Below, piece after piece: positions 25,278 through 33,157 of a stretch of DNA of 64,000 nt. Under the pieces are notes generated by a model. That model saw only the letters and a program-made list of their open reading frames with translations, did no database searches and was not told where the DNA came from. The translations under genes were made by a program, and so were the position numbers. Within the stretch, counting starts at the first letter, position 1. Every line of letters begins with the position of its first letter. The DNA is taken from assembly GCA_016794365.1 (NCBI GenBank), contig JAEUKB010000027.1:1-64000 (forward strand). Reading direction: 5' to 3'. This DNA is from Myxococcales bacterium (GTDB lineage Bacteria; Myxococcota_A; Polyangia; Palsa-1104; JAEUJZ01).

Positions 25278-26774
25278 CTACTGCTTGCGGCTCTTGCGGA
25301 AGATCATCATGTTGTCGCCGCCTCCGGTTGGGAAGGAGCGCGGATTCTGTTCCACCAAGTCCCAGCCGAGCGTTCCCAGACAGTCCGCCAGCAAGATGGA
25401 ATCGTAGCGCCGGAATCGGAACAGAGAGAAGCGACGCAGCTCTCTGTTTCGGCCCATCACCGTCGCAACCATCTCGATGCTATAGCTGCCAGGGACGCTA
25501 CAGTGGGTCAGCAGCTCATAGTGAAACTTCACGTCTGCTACATCGCGACAGTGGCGCCAGATCGCGCTTCCCAACCACTCTTCCCGTGCCTTGTGTCCGC
25601 GTGGCTTTTCATCCCGAAGGAGCGGATCACAGCGCCGGACTGCATCGGGATCTGATGCACTTGCATACGCAAGTTGAAAGTCCATCACCAAGAAATCACC
25701 GGGATGACAGCCGATCAGGTTGTACTTAAAAAACTTCTGTTCGTTGTCTAGGTTGCCAATCGTGCGTCCCAACATCGTCACCACACGCCGACGGTGAGAT
25801 CGCTCTGGTGTGTAGTGCAGCTGCGGATAGCGATCCATGTGATGGAAGTTCGCTTGCATCGCAAAGTAGGACACACCGCGCTGATTACACAGCACATCCG
25901 CCGCGTGCTTGAAGCCTTCCGAAAGCAGTGGCTGGCTGATGTCGAGCAGATACAGGCGCAGATCCGGAAGCTCCATCCGCGCCACAATGTTTTGTACCAA
26001 GCGCACTTCTTCGCGCGCATCTCCCGCACCCAGCGCAATCATCTCGATGCCGGTTCCGCGTGAATGATCGCAGATCACTTGCGCCACTTTTTCGAGAGAA
26101 AAACCAGTCCGAAAGGCCGAGACATAGGTGGGATCGTTGGCCATCCGTAGATACTGAAGTGCGCTCTGATGTTCCAGATACGCGCTGGTCTGTTCCAGAT
26201 ATCCGCCCGGACCGTTGAGCGTTTCGGACAGCTCCATCACCATCTTGACCGGCTCATATCCGGGCGCGATGTAACAGTTGAGCGAAGAGCCCGCGATGGG
26301 AGCGCTCGCAGGCTGCGCAAGGAACCCTTCCAGGTTCAGCTCTAGCTCCACTGCGTTTTGAAGCAATAGGAGTGTCTTTCGACTCGGGGGACGCACGCCG
26401 CGCTCGATCTGTTTGAGCGTACTTGCGGACACACCGATCCGCTTTCCCAGCGCTTCCAAGCTCATGCGCAGTGCCAAGCGACGATCGCGCAAGGTTCGCG
26501 CCAGCTGTGCGTACCGTTGTGGAGAGGAATCGCCTCCTCCCAAGCCTTGATAGACCGTACGGAGTTCCTTTAGGTAAGCATGCAAAGCCTTTTTTTGTCC
26601 GCCCGCAACACTGACCAAATCCTCCAGCGCAGCGATTGCTTCTTCCAGTCCTCTTCGCGCTCTTTCCGTCGAGATCGCAACTGGATCAGGCTCCATCAGC
26701 GCAGGAAACTCTTCTCCGTGAGAAGCGCGAAGGCTTCCTTCATTGTCCAAAAATGCCGGTGCATTCTCTAACAT
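25278..26774 (-). CDS. XRE-type HTH fused to an EgtD-like SAM methyltransferase
   Basis: 498 residues from ATG 26774 (AGGA seven bases upstream); the frame continues upstream but without domain character. Residues about 85-145 are a Cro/XRE helix-turn-helix: RLALRMSLEALGKRIGVSAS followed by TLKQIERGVRPPSRKTLLLL. The C-terminal 300 residues resemble the histidine-betaine methyltransferase EgtD: ALGAGDAREE (SAM loop), LYLLDISQPLL, and VVTMLGRTIGNLDN, the counterpart of the 'LGSTIGN' of EgtD. No egtB or other ergothioneine gene is near. A DNA-binding domain on this kind of enzyme is odd; it may be a metabolite- or SAM-responsive regulator rather than an ergothioneine enzyme. The family call is moderate to good. 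Confidence 0.75.
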   Translation of the reverse strand: MLENAPAFLDNEGSLRASHGEEFPALMEPDPVAISTERARRGLEEAIAALEDLVSVAGGQKKALHAYLKELRTVYQGLGGGDSSPQRYAQLARTLRDRRLALRMSLEALGKRIGVSASTLKQIERGVRPPSRKTLLLLQNAVELELNLEGFLAQPASAPIAGSSLNCYIAPGYEPVKMVMELSETLNGPGGYLEQTSAYLEHQSALQYLRMANDPTYVSAFRTGFSLEKVAQVICDHSRGTGIEMIALGAGDAREEVRLVQNIVARMELPDLRLYLLDISQPLLSEGFKHAADVLCNQRGVSYFAMQANFHHMDRYPQLHYTPERSHRRRVVTMLGRTIGNLDNEQKFFKYNLIGCHPGDFLVMDFQLAYASASDPDAVRRCDPLLRDEKPRGHKAREEWLGSAIWRHCRDVADVKFHYELLTHCSVPGSYSIEMVATVMGRNRELRRFSLFRFRRYDSILLADCLGTLGWDLVEQNPRSFPTGGGDNMMIFRKSRKQ

Positions 26775-26965
26775 TTCGCTGTCCTGTCTTGTTGTTATCC
26801 ACCCATGCGAACCCAAGCAGCTTGGTGCAGTGGAACAGCGCAAGACATACCGCAAGTGAAGCGGGGAAAAAGAGTCATTTTCGGACTCTGTTTCGGATTC
26901 CTTTCGATCGATGGGAGGACTCCCAATCACTAACTGTTGACGTCGCTGTCTTTGCAAGTTGAGCG

Positions 26966-27003
26966 TTCTGTTTTGCAGAAGTGATCACGCTTCACGTTCT
27001 GCA
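26966..27003 (+). promoter_or_regulatory. Alternative-hairpin leader upstream of the KGG protein gene
   Basis: CAGAA (26976-26980) can pair with TTCTG upstream (26966-26970), or TGCAGAA (26974-26980) can pair with TTCTGCA downstream (26997-27003); the latter stem is extended by GTGA/TCAC. The two stems are mutually exclusive and end 36 bp before the ATG. This could be an attenuator, an RNA switch, or a protein operator. Confidence 0.35.
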
Positions 27004-27039
27004 AGGTCTGACAACGAACACGACTGAGAGGAGCCCACG

Positions 27040-27501
27040 ATGTACGAGCAAGCAACGATCGATTCCCACTCCAATCCACGCGCTTCTGCCATCCGAGCTC
27101 GTGCAGTTGCGAGCATTCCCAGAGCGTCTGCCCGCGCCTCTGCATCGGCCCGTGCCAGTGCTTCCGCTTCGATTCCGGCCAGTGCTTCCGCTTCGATTCC
27201 GGCCAGTGCTTCCGCTGTATCGGATGACGGAGAGCAGATGAAGAAGCCGCTGCCGCGTGGCTTTGCGGTCCTCGATGCAGAGCGACGCAGAGAGATCGCA
27301 CGACTGGGCGGACAGACTGCGCACAAGAACGGAAACGCCCACCGCTTCAATCCGCAAGAAGCCAGCCAAGCCGGAAAGAAAGGCGGAGCAACCGTCAGTG
27401 AAAACCGTGACTACATGGCGGACATCGGACGCAGAGGCGGACTGGCCAAGCGCGGCTACAAGCAGCGCCGTGCCGCAGAGCAGAGTGAGGCCGTGATGTA
27501 G
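27040..27501 (+). CDS. KGG-repeat stress protein with Ala/Ser-rich N-terminus
   Basis: A 153-residue basic protein starting at ATG 27040, with AGAGGAG six bases upstream. The N-terminal third is low complexity (ASASIPASASASIP), built from two perfect 24-bp repeats. The rest holds three KGG/con-10-like units: AEIARLGGQTAHKNGNAHRF in variant form (here RREIARLGG), EASQAGKKGGATVSENRDYM and ADIGRRGGLAKRG. This repeat family is induced by stationary phase, desiccation or spore formation in several bacteria. The N-terminal repeat is a local addition. It is divergently transcribed from the HTH-methyltransferase gene, 265 bp away. Confidence 0.8.
   Translation: MYEQATIDSHSNPRASAIRARAVASIPRASARASASARASASASIPASASASIPASASAVSDDGEQMKKPLPRGFAVLDAERRREIARLGGQTAHKNGNAHRFNPQEASQAGKKGGATVSENRDYMADIGRRGGLAKRGYKQRRAAEQSEAVM
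27160..27216. repeat. 24-bp tandem repeat coding for ASASIP units
   Basis: Two perfect 24-bp copies (27160-27183, 27184-27207) and a partial third, all in frame, code for an Ala/Ser/Ile/Pro linker of the KGG protein. Copy number may vary between strains. Confidence 0.9.
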
Positions 27502-27515
27502 ACCGGCACGCAGGC

Positions 27516-29771
27516 TCAGAACGGATTGCGAAGCGCCGCAGGGAGTCCTTCCTTTGGCTCTTCCTGTGGCTTGTCTTTGGGCTTTTCGCCACCGTCGCTG
27601 GGCTTGTCTGCCACTCGGTCTGCCTTGGACTTCCGCTTCTTCGCTTTGATCGGTTCTGTAGGCTCTGCGCTGGCAACCAATTCACGCTTTTCTGCTTTGG
27701 CAGACTTGGCTGACTTTTCGGTGCGTGCGCTGCGCTCTTCTGTGTCTTCTTTCTCTTTCACAGACACAGGCTCGCTTCCCTTTTCACTCTTGCACTTCCC
27801 AAGCAATCGCTGTCCCTGCTGAAGCGCAGAGTCGGTCGCGTTGTCCGAAATAAAGTACAGCTTTTCGATCTGCTCGCGAATCTGTTCACACTGCGCAGCG
27901 GACAGAGCTGCCGTCGCTACGGCCAGTCTCCTTCGCACAAAGGAATTGCGCACGTTCATAAACGGATCCCACGCCTGCGTACGGAACGGAGAGCCGGGCG
28001 GAAGCTCGCGATACAGAGCCACCGCAAGGTCTGATTGCTCGCGATCTGCTGCCCGCAGAAACGCTCCGTAGACCGCACTTACGCGAAGCTGTTCGTTCGC
28101 TTGATCCGCGATCAGCTTCGCCTGCGCATGCTGCGGCTGAACCCGTAAGATCAGATCTGCGTAGGCAAACGCGCTGCTGTAGTTGTGCTGAAAGGACTCT
28201 GCTTCCGCTTGATGAAGCAGCGCATCCACATCACTTACAGAGACGACCGAAGGACTGCTGGCAAGACCGATGGATGTGCGCGAAACGTACTGCACCGCAA
28301 TCATGGATCCGCCCACCACGACTCCACCCACAGTGGCCCAGAACAGCGGAGCCATGTTCGCAAAGCGCGAGCTGGGAACCGGCGCAGGACGCAGCCGAAA
28401 GGACGGATCGGTCGGCAGGATCTGCTGCGGATCAGGACGATTCGGACGCGGCGCGCTCGGCGGACGTAGCTCAGCGGGCTGCGAGGAGGACGGCTGCACC
28501 GCAGGCGGCGGCGTCACCGCACGATGACGACCCGCAGGCGCATGCGAGCCGGGCGGCACCACGGCTGGATTGCGCACAGTCGGAATCGCCGAAGCAGGTG
28601 GACCTTTCGGATCACTGGGCGTCGCGATCCGATTCGGGGACTGCGCGCGCTGCGAGTCCGGTGGCGGCGGCAGCGGCTCCGGCTGTTTGCTCGACCCACT
28701 CACTGGCTTTTGCAGCGGCCTTGGCGGACCCGGCGCTGGGACTTCGATCTCTTGCTCGATGAGCAGCGCTGGCATTTCCAAGACATTGCGCGGCGGCGGA
28801 TTCGATGGCTCGTTCTTACGCGGCGGCGGTGGAGGATGCGATCGCTCGGTCGTGCGCAGCGGCGGCTTGGAAGTTCCCGACTTGGTAGGCTGCGGAGGCT
28901 TGGAGCCATTTCGCTGCGCCGCCGGAGCCATTCCTCGCGTCAGGTTGTTGGCCAGGCTGGCCGGAAGATCGAGCAGCGCCGACTGAATGGCTCGCCACAG
29001 CGCGTGTACGGTGGCAAAGCGCGCATCGGGATCGGCGGATGCGGCCATCTCCAGCACTGCATCCAGGTGTGCGTACGACGGATGACGAATCGCCATCTTC
29101 GTCGGAGTTCCCACCATCGCCAGGTACGCTGCGAGCGACTTGGCATCGAACATTGGCTGACCAATCAGACACTCGTAGACCAGCGTCCCCAGCGCAAAGA
29201 CATCGCCACGCGCCGTTGCAGCCAGCGAACCAGCGTCCAAGCACTCCGGCGCGATCGAGTGTAGCGGCCCATCCCACTTCACCCCCGGTGTCGTCCGCAG
29301 CTGCGCCATCCCAAAGTCCGAAAGCAGCACGCCACCGTCTTGCGGCAGCAAGATGTTGCTGGGACATAGCGCGCCGTGTGCAAGCTCGCGCTCCGCCGCC
29401 GCTTGCAGCGCCGAACAGAGCGGCTCTAGCAGCGTCAGCGTATCGGTCAGTGACAAAGCTCCGCGCTGAAGCCGCGCACGCAGCGACTCACCTTGCACCA
29501 GCGGTGACACCAAATAGAGCGATCCCGATGGCTCATACCCGGTGTACAGCACGCCGAGCACCGCTGGATGCATCATGTCCGCCGCCGCGTGACTGGCCGC
29601 TTGCACCCGATCGAGCACGGTCCGATTGGCAAACTTGGCGTGGATGCGCTTGACCACACACTCGCTGCCGCCGCTCAAGTCGGTCGCCAGGTGAACCACA
29701 CCCGAAGGACCGCGCCCCAGCACCCTGCCCACTTGGAAGCGCTTATCAAGAACAACCGACTCGGTAGCCAT
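27516..29771 (-). CDS. Membrane Ser/Thr pseudokinase with extracytoplasmic helical domain
   Basis: 751 residues. N-terminal Hanks-type kinase fold (about 1-270): GRGPSGVVHLA (Gly loop), ECVVKRIHAK (Lys), then HGALCPSNILL where HRDLKPxN is expected, and LSDFGMAQL (DFG intact). The catalytic Asp of HRD is Ala, so phosphotransfer should be lost or very weak. A Pro/Ser-rich linker of about 190 residues follows, then one membrane helix (FWATVGGVVVGGSMIAVQYV, about 475), a TPR-like helical domain and a Lys/Glu-rich tail. It probably acts as a membrane scaffold in envelope signalling. It is convergent with the KGG protein gene. Confidence 0.8.
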   Translation of the reverse strand: MATESVVLDKRFQVGRVLGRGPSGVVHLATDLSGGSECVVKRIHAKFANRTVLDRVQAASHAAADMMHPAVLGVLYTGYEPSGSLYLVSPLVQGESLRARLQRGALSLTDTLTLLEPLCSALQAAAERELAHGALCPSNILLPQDGGVLLSDFGMAQLRTTPGVKWDGPLHSIAPECLDAGSLAATARGDVFALGTLVYECLIGQPMFDAKSLAAYLAMVGTPTKMAIRHPSYAHLDAVLEMAASADPDARFATVHALWRAIQSALLDLPASLANNLTRGMAPAAQRNGSKPPQPTKSGTSKPPLRTTERSHPPPPPRKNEPSNPPPRNVLEMPALLIEQEIEVPAPGPPRPLQKPVSGSSKQPEPLPPPPDSQRAQSPNRIATPSDPKGPPASAIPTVRNPAVVPPGSHAPAGRHRAVTPPPAVQPSSSQPAELRPPSAPRPNRPDPQQILPTDPSFRLRPAPVPSSRFANMAPLFWATVGGVVVGGSMIAVQYVSRTSIGLASSPSVVSVSDVDALLHQAEAESFQHNYSSAFAYADLILRVQPQHAQAKLIADQANEQLRVSAVYGAFLRAADREQSDLAVALYRELPPGSPFRTQAWDPFMNVRNSFVRRRLAVATAALSAAQCEQIREQIEKLYFISDNATDSALQQGQRLLGKCKSEKGSEPVSVKEKEDTEERSARTEKSAKSAKAEKRELVASAEPTEPIKAKKRKSKADRVADKPSDGGEKPKDKPQEEPKEGLPAALRNPF

Positions 29772-29871
29772 CGTTACTTAACGGGAGATCATACCAAACC
29801 GCGCCTGCTCGCTGGCGGTCTTTGATCTCTGACGGTGACGCGGTCGAAAAGGCCCGTGATACGCTGCGCCC

Positions 29872-31260
29872 ATGTCGAACGCTGAACAGACCCAAAGCCA
29901 GAGTCCTCATTCACCTGACCAGGCCTCGTCGAACGCTTCGCTGCGCCCGACGCTTCCCAGCCAAAGTCGCGCGCCCAAAGACGTTCTCGCCGAGATGCAA
30001 GCGATGCGCGGTCGTGACGCACGCTGGCACGATGGCCGCACGTTCAGCCTTGTCTATCACGACACCGACGAGCACTTGCAGCTTCTGCGCGATGCCTATT
30101 CGCTGTTTTTGGCCGAAAACGCGCTCAATCCAATGGCGTTCCCGAGCCTGCGACGGATGGAAACCGAAGTGGTCGCGATGGTGGCCGGGCTGCTCGGCGG
30201 CGACGATCAGGTGGTGGGCTCGATGACCTCGGGCGGGACCGAGAGTCTGTTTTTGGCGACGAAGACCTATCGCGATCAAGCGCGCAAAGAGCGACCGCAC
30301 ATCACCGCGCCGGAAATGATCCTGCCGACCACGGCGCATCCGGCGCTGCTCAAGTCCGCACACTATCTGGGCGTCAAGCCGGTGCTGATTCCGCCGGGTC
30401 CAGACTTTCGCGCCGATGTCGCCGCGATGGAGCAAGCGATCACGCCGCAGACGCTGTTTTTGGTCGGCTCAGCCCCAGCGTATCCGCACGGCGTCATCGA
30501 TCCCATCGAAGCACTGTCGGCGCTGGCGCAAAAACATGGGCTGCCGCTTCACGTCGATGCCTGCGTCGGCGGATTTTCGCTTCCGTTTGTGCGTCGAGCG
30601 GGCCATCCAGTGCCGCCGTTTGACTTCTCGGTGCCTGGCGTGACCTCGATGTCGGCGGATCTGCACAAGTACGGCTTTGCGGCCAAAGGTGCCTCGACGG
30701 TGCTCTATCGCAGCCCAGCGCTTCGTCGCCACCAGTTCTACGTCTATTCAGGCTGGCCCGGCGGTCTGTTTGGCTCTGCGACGGTGCTCGGTACTCGACC
30801 CGGTGGAGCGATCGCCGCAGCGTGGGCCAGCTTGCAGTCGCTCGGTGAAGAAGGCTTTCTGCGCATCGCCAAGACGATCATGACGACGACGCACAAGCTG
30901 ATCGATGGCATTTCGGCCATGCCCGAGCTGTTCATTCTCGGCAAGCCCGACTGCGGAGTGTTTGCCTATGCGTCGAGCGGTCCCGATTTGATGGCGATCG
31001 CCGACCAAATGGAAGAGCGCGGCTGGCACATCGATCGACAGCAGCTTCCGACGGCGATTCACCTGACCATCACGCCCGCGCACGCACCGATTGCCGATCG
31101 GTACCTAACAGATCTGCGAGAGTGTGTTGCCCACGTCGTCGCCCATCCCGAGCTGGCCTCCCAAGGAGCAGCGGCGATGTACGGAATGCTGATGCACATT
31201 CCCGATGCGTCGATGGTGGACGAGTTCATCCTGTCGAACTTCGACTCGCTGTATCGCTAA
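29872..31260 (+). CDS. PLP-dependent lyase/decarboxylase, sphingosine-1-phosphate-lyase-like
   Basis: 462 residues, fold-type I PLP enzyme of the group II decarboxylase family. GSMTSGGTESLFLA (phosphate cup), HVDACVGGF (Asp stacking on PLP) and SADLHKYGFAAKG (Lys266 as Schiff-base residue) match the sphingosine-1-phosphate lyase / aspartate decarboxylase-like branch better than glutamate decarboxylases; 'LHKYGFAAKG' is especially lyase-like. An unstructured Ser/Gln-rich leader of about 33 residues precedes the enzyme. Myxobacteria make sphingolipids, so a long-chain-base phosphate substrate is possible but not shown. It is divergent from the pseudokinase gene and convergent with the histidine kinase. 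Confidence 0.8.
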   Translation: MSNAEQTQSQSPHSPDQASSNASLRPTLPSQSRAPKDVLAEMQAMRGRDARWHDGRTFSLVYHDTDEHLQLLRDAYSLFLAENALNPMAFPSLRRMETEVVAMVAGLLGGDDQVVGSMTSGGTESLFLATKTYRDQARKERPHITAPEMILPTTAHPALLKSAHYLGVKPVLIPPGPDFRADVAAMEQAITPQTLFLVGSAPAYPHGVIDPIEALSALAQKHGLPLHVDACVGGFSLPFVRRAGHPVPPFDFSVPGVTSMSADLHKYGFAAKGASTVLYRSPALRRHQFYVYSGWPGGLFGSATVLGTRPGGAIAAAWASLQSLGEEGFLRIAKTIMTTTHKLIDGISAMPELFILGKPDCGVFAYASSGPDLMAIADQMEERGWHIDRQQLPTAIHLTITPAHAPIADRYLTDLRECVAHVVAHPELASQGAAAMYGMLMHIPDASMVDEFILSNFDSLYR

Positions 31261-31265
31261 CTTCG

Positions 31266-32456
31266 CTACGCGCTCGTCGGTAAGCTGATGCGGAAGATCG
31301 TTCCGCCTTGCGGTCGATCCTCGATCCAGACCTTGCCGCCGTGCGCGCTGACGTAGCGACGAACCAGCAGCAGTCCCAGCCCCGATCCCTCGTGCTGCCG
31401 CGTCGAGGAATTGTCCACCTGATAGAACGCGTCAAACACCTTGTCATGCAGATGCGTCGGAATGCCGATTCCGTTGTCGCTCACCGACAGAAGAATCCGC
31501 GTCTCTCCGGCTTCGGTCTGACACAGCTCGACGCTGATCTGCACTTCCCCTTCATCGCGCGTGAACTTGATCGCGTTGCCAATCAGGTTGTCTAGCACCT
31601 GACGCAGCTTGTCGCGATCGGCTTGTAACGTCGGTGGATCATCCGGCAAGAGCAGCTGAAGCCGCGTTCGTTTCCGTCGAAGCTGCGGTCCCAGTGCGCG
31701 CACGACATCTTGGATCAGTACGCCCAGCTCGACGCGATCCCGAACCAGCTGAACGCTCGATACTTCCAGCCGAGACACGTCGAGCAGCTTCGAGATGAGC
31801 TGATGCAGCTGATCGCTCTTGGCCAAGATCGTATCGAGATATTCACGCTGCTCGTCGCTGATCGGACCGGCCATTCCTTCTAACACCATCTCGGTGTAGC
31901 CAATCACCGACGTAAGCGGCGTCCGTAGCTCATGTGAAACCGTCGCCAAAAACGACGCTTTGATCCGCTCAGAGTCCTTCATCCGCGCCACGGCTTGCTC
32001 CAGCCGCTGACTCTTTTGCAGAAGCTCCAGATACGACTCTTCGACTTGCAGATGATGCAGCCGCGTCGCAAGCTCTCGTCGGACTGCTGATTGCATCAGC
32101 GTCTCTGCCAGCCGAATCAGGTAGTGCGCGGCGCGCAGGCTCTGTGCCCGGCCCTGCTTGCCCTCGGACATCCGACAGACGATGTGACCCAGCTCGTCTC
32201 CGTCGTGGAAAAACGTCGCGCCCAGGTAGCTGTGACCCTCGGACTCAATCACGCTCGGCGATCCGGACTTCACCGCAGCAATCACCGAATCCGGCAGGCC
32301 TGCGCCCACCACCGCGACACCATCGAGATCAATCAGCGACAGCTCGCAGCCTACATCGCTCGCGGCCCGCAAAAGTCCCAGCTCATCTGGCGATAGCAAA
32401 TGGGACAGCGACACCGACAAAAGCTCGTGTCCAGACACGGGAAAAGATGCGCTCAT
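31266..32456 (-). CDS. Cytoplasmic sensor histidine kinase
   Basis: 396 residues, no membrane helix. An N-terminal GAF-like sensory region (about 1-130) is followed by a coiled coil and a complete catalytic core: FLATVSHELRTPLTSVIGYT (H box with His), N box DNLIGNAIKFT, G1 SDNGIGIP, G2 GSGLGLLLVRRY. The phospho-acceptor and ATP lid are intact, unlike the kinase at 9292-10524. Start ATG 32456 overlaps the stop of the GTPase gene (ATGA), and lon precedes that, giving the order lon, GTPase, kinase. No response regulator is adjacent, so the partner is elsewhere. Confidence 0.9.
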   Translation of the reverse strand: MSASFPVSGHELLSVSLSHLLSPDELGLLRAASDVGCELSLIDLDGVAVVGAGLPDSVIAAVKSGSPSVIESEGHSYLGATFFHDGDELGHIVCRMSEGKQGRAQSLRAAHYLIRLAETLMQSAVRRELATRLHHLQVEESYLELLQKSQRLEQAVARMKDSERIKASFLATVSHELRTPLTSVIGYTEMVLEGMAGPISDEQREYLDTILAKSDQLHQLISKLLDVSRLEVSSVQLVRDRVELGVLIQDVVRALGPQLRRKRTRLQLLLPDDPPTLQADRDKLRQVLDNLIGNAIKFTRDEGEVQISVELCQTEAGETRILLSVSDNGIGIPTHLHDKVFDAFYQVDNSSTRQHEGSGLGLLLVRRYVSAHGGKVWIEDRPQGGTIFRISLPTSA

Positions 32457-33157
32457 GGAGTGTGACCTCCCTGTGGCTCATCGTCGCGAACGTGTAGGCG
32501 CTGACGCAGCCGACTGAGCAGCTGCGGCAGATCGATTCCCAGCGACGCCAGCGACTCGTGCTCATGTAGCGCCGTCGGCCAGACCATTCGCATCAGGTGT
32601 AGCAGCGTCGGTGCAACGCCAGCTCCGCGCTCTGCACAGGAGGGAATGACCGCAACATCACTGCGCGTACCCGATAGCGTCTGTGCTTGCTCGACGCTGG
32701 TTCGCTGCGCGCTGACATCGCTCTTGTTAAGCTGAATCACAAGCGGCATCGAGTCCGGTGCCCGACCGTTTTCACGTAGGCTGGTCCGAAGCTCCGCAAA
32801 GCTCTGCTGGTTGTCTTCCGCTGGGAGCGTTCCGTCCGCCACAAACACCACTCCGTCGGCACCTCGTAGCAGCAGCCGTCGTGTAGGCTCATACATCAGG
32901 TTGCCCGGCACCGAGAGAAGCCGCAGCTTCAGTCGTCCCAGATCTGTATCGATCACGATCGGCAGCAGATCGAAACAGTGCGTCGAGGAATCGTCTCCCG
33001 CACTGCGCCGCACCGGGCTATCCACCGTCAGTAGGCGACTACGAAAGCGATCGGGAAGCCAGGCGGCCAGCCGACGCAGGTTGGTGGTTTTTCCCGATCC
33101 GAACGGCCCGCAATACACGAGCTGGATCGTATGGTTACGATTTGCGAGCGATACCAT
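32453..33157 (-). CDS. MglA/Rag-like small GTPase
   Basis: 234 residues. G1 GPFGSGKTTNLRRL at about 17-30 resembles MglA-type GTPases that have extra residues before GKTTN. The switch II region VPGNLMYEPTRRLLLRGADGVVFVADG corresponds to MglA's 'TVPGQ..Y...R..LL.G.DGVVFVAD' but with Asn in place of the usual Gln. G4 is QLNKSDV. It shares 23 bp with the end of lon and 4 bp with the kinase gene. A Roadblock protein, the usual GAP-like partner of MglA GTPases, is encoded 3 kb away on the other side of lon. Together they suggest a spatial or stress-signalling module. Confidence 0.82.
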   Translation of the reverse strand: MVSLANRNHTIQLVYCGPFGSGKTTNLRRLAAWLPDRFRSRLLTVDSPVRRSAGDDSSTHCFDLLPIVIDTDLGRLKLRLLSVPGNLMYEPTRRLLLRGADGVVFVADGTLPAEDNQQSFAELRTSLRENGRAPDSMPLVIQLNKSDVSAQRTSVEQAQTLSGTRSDVAVIPSCAERGAGVAPTLLHLMRMVWPTALHEHESLASLGIDLPQLLSRLRQRLHVRDDEPQGGHTP

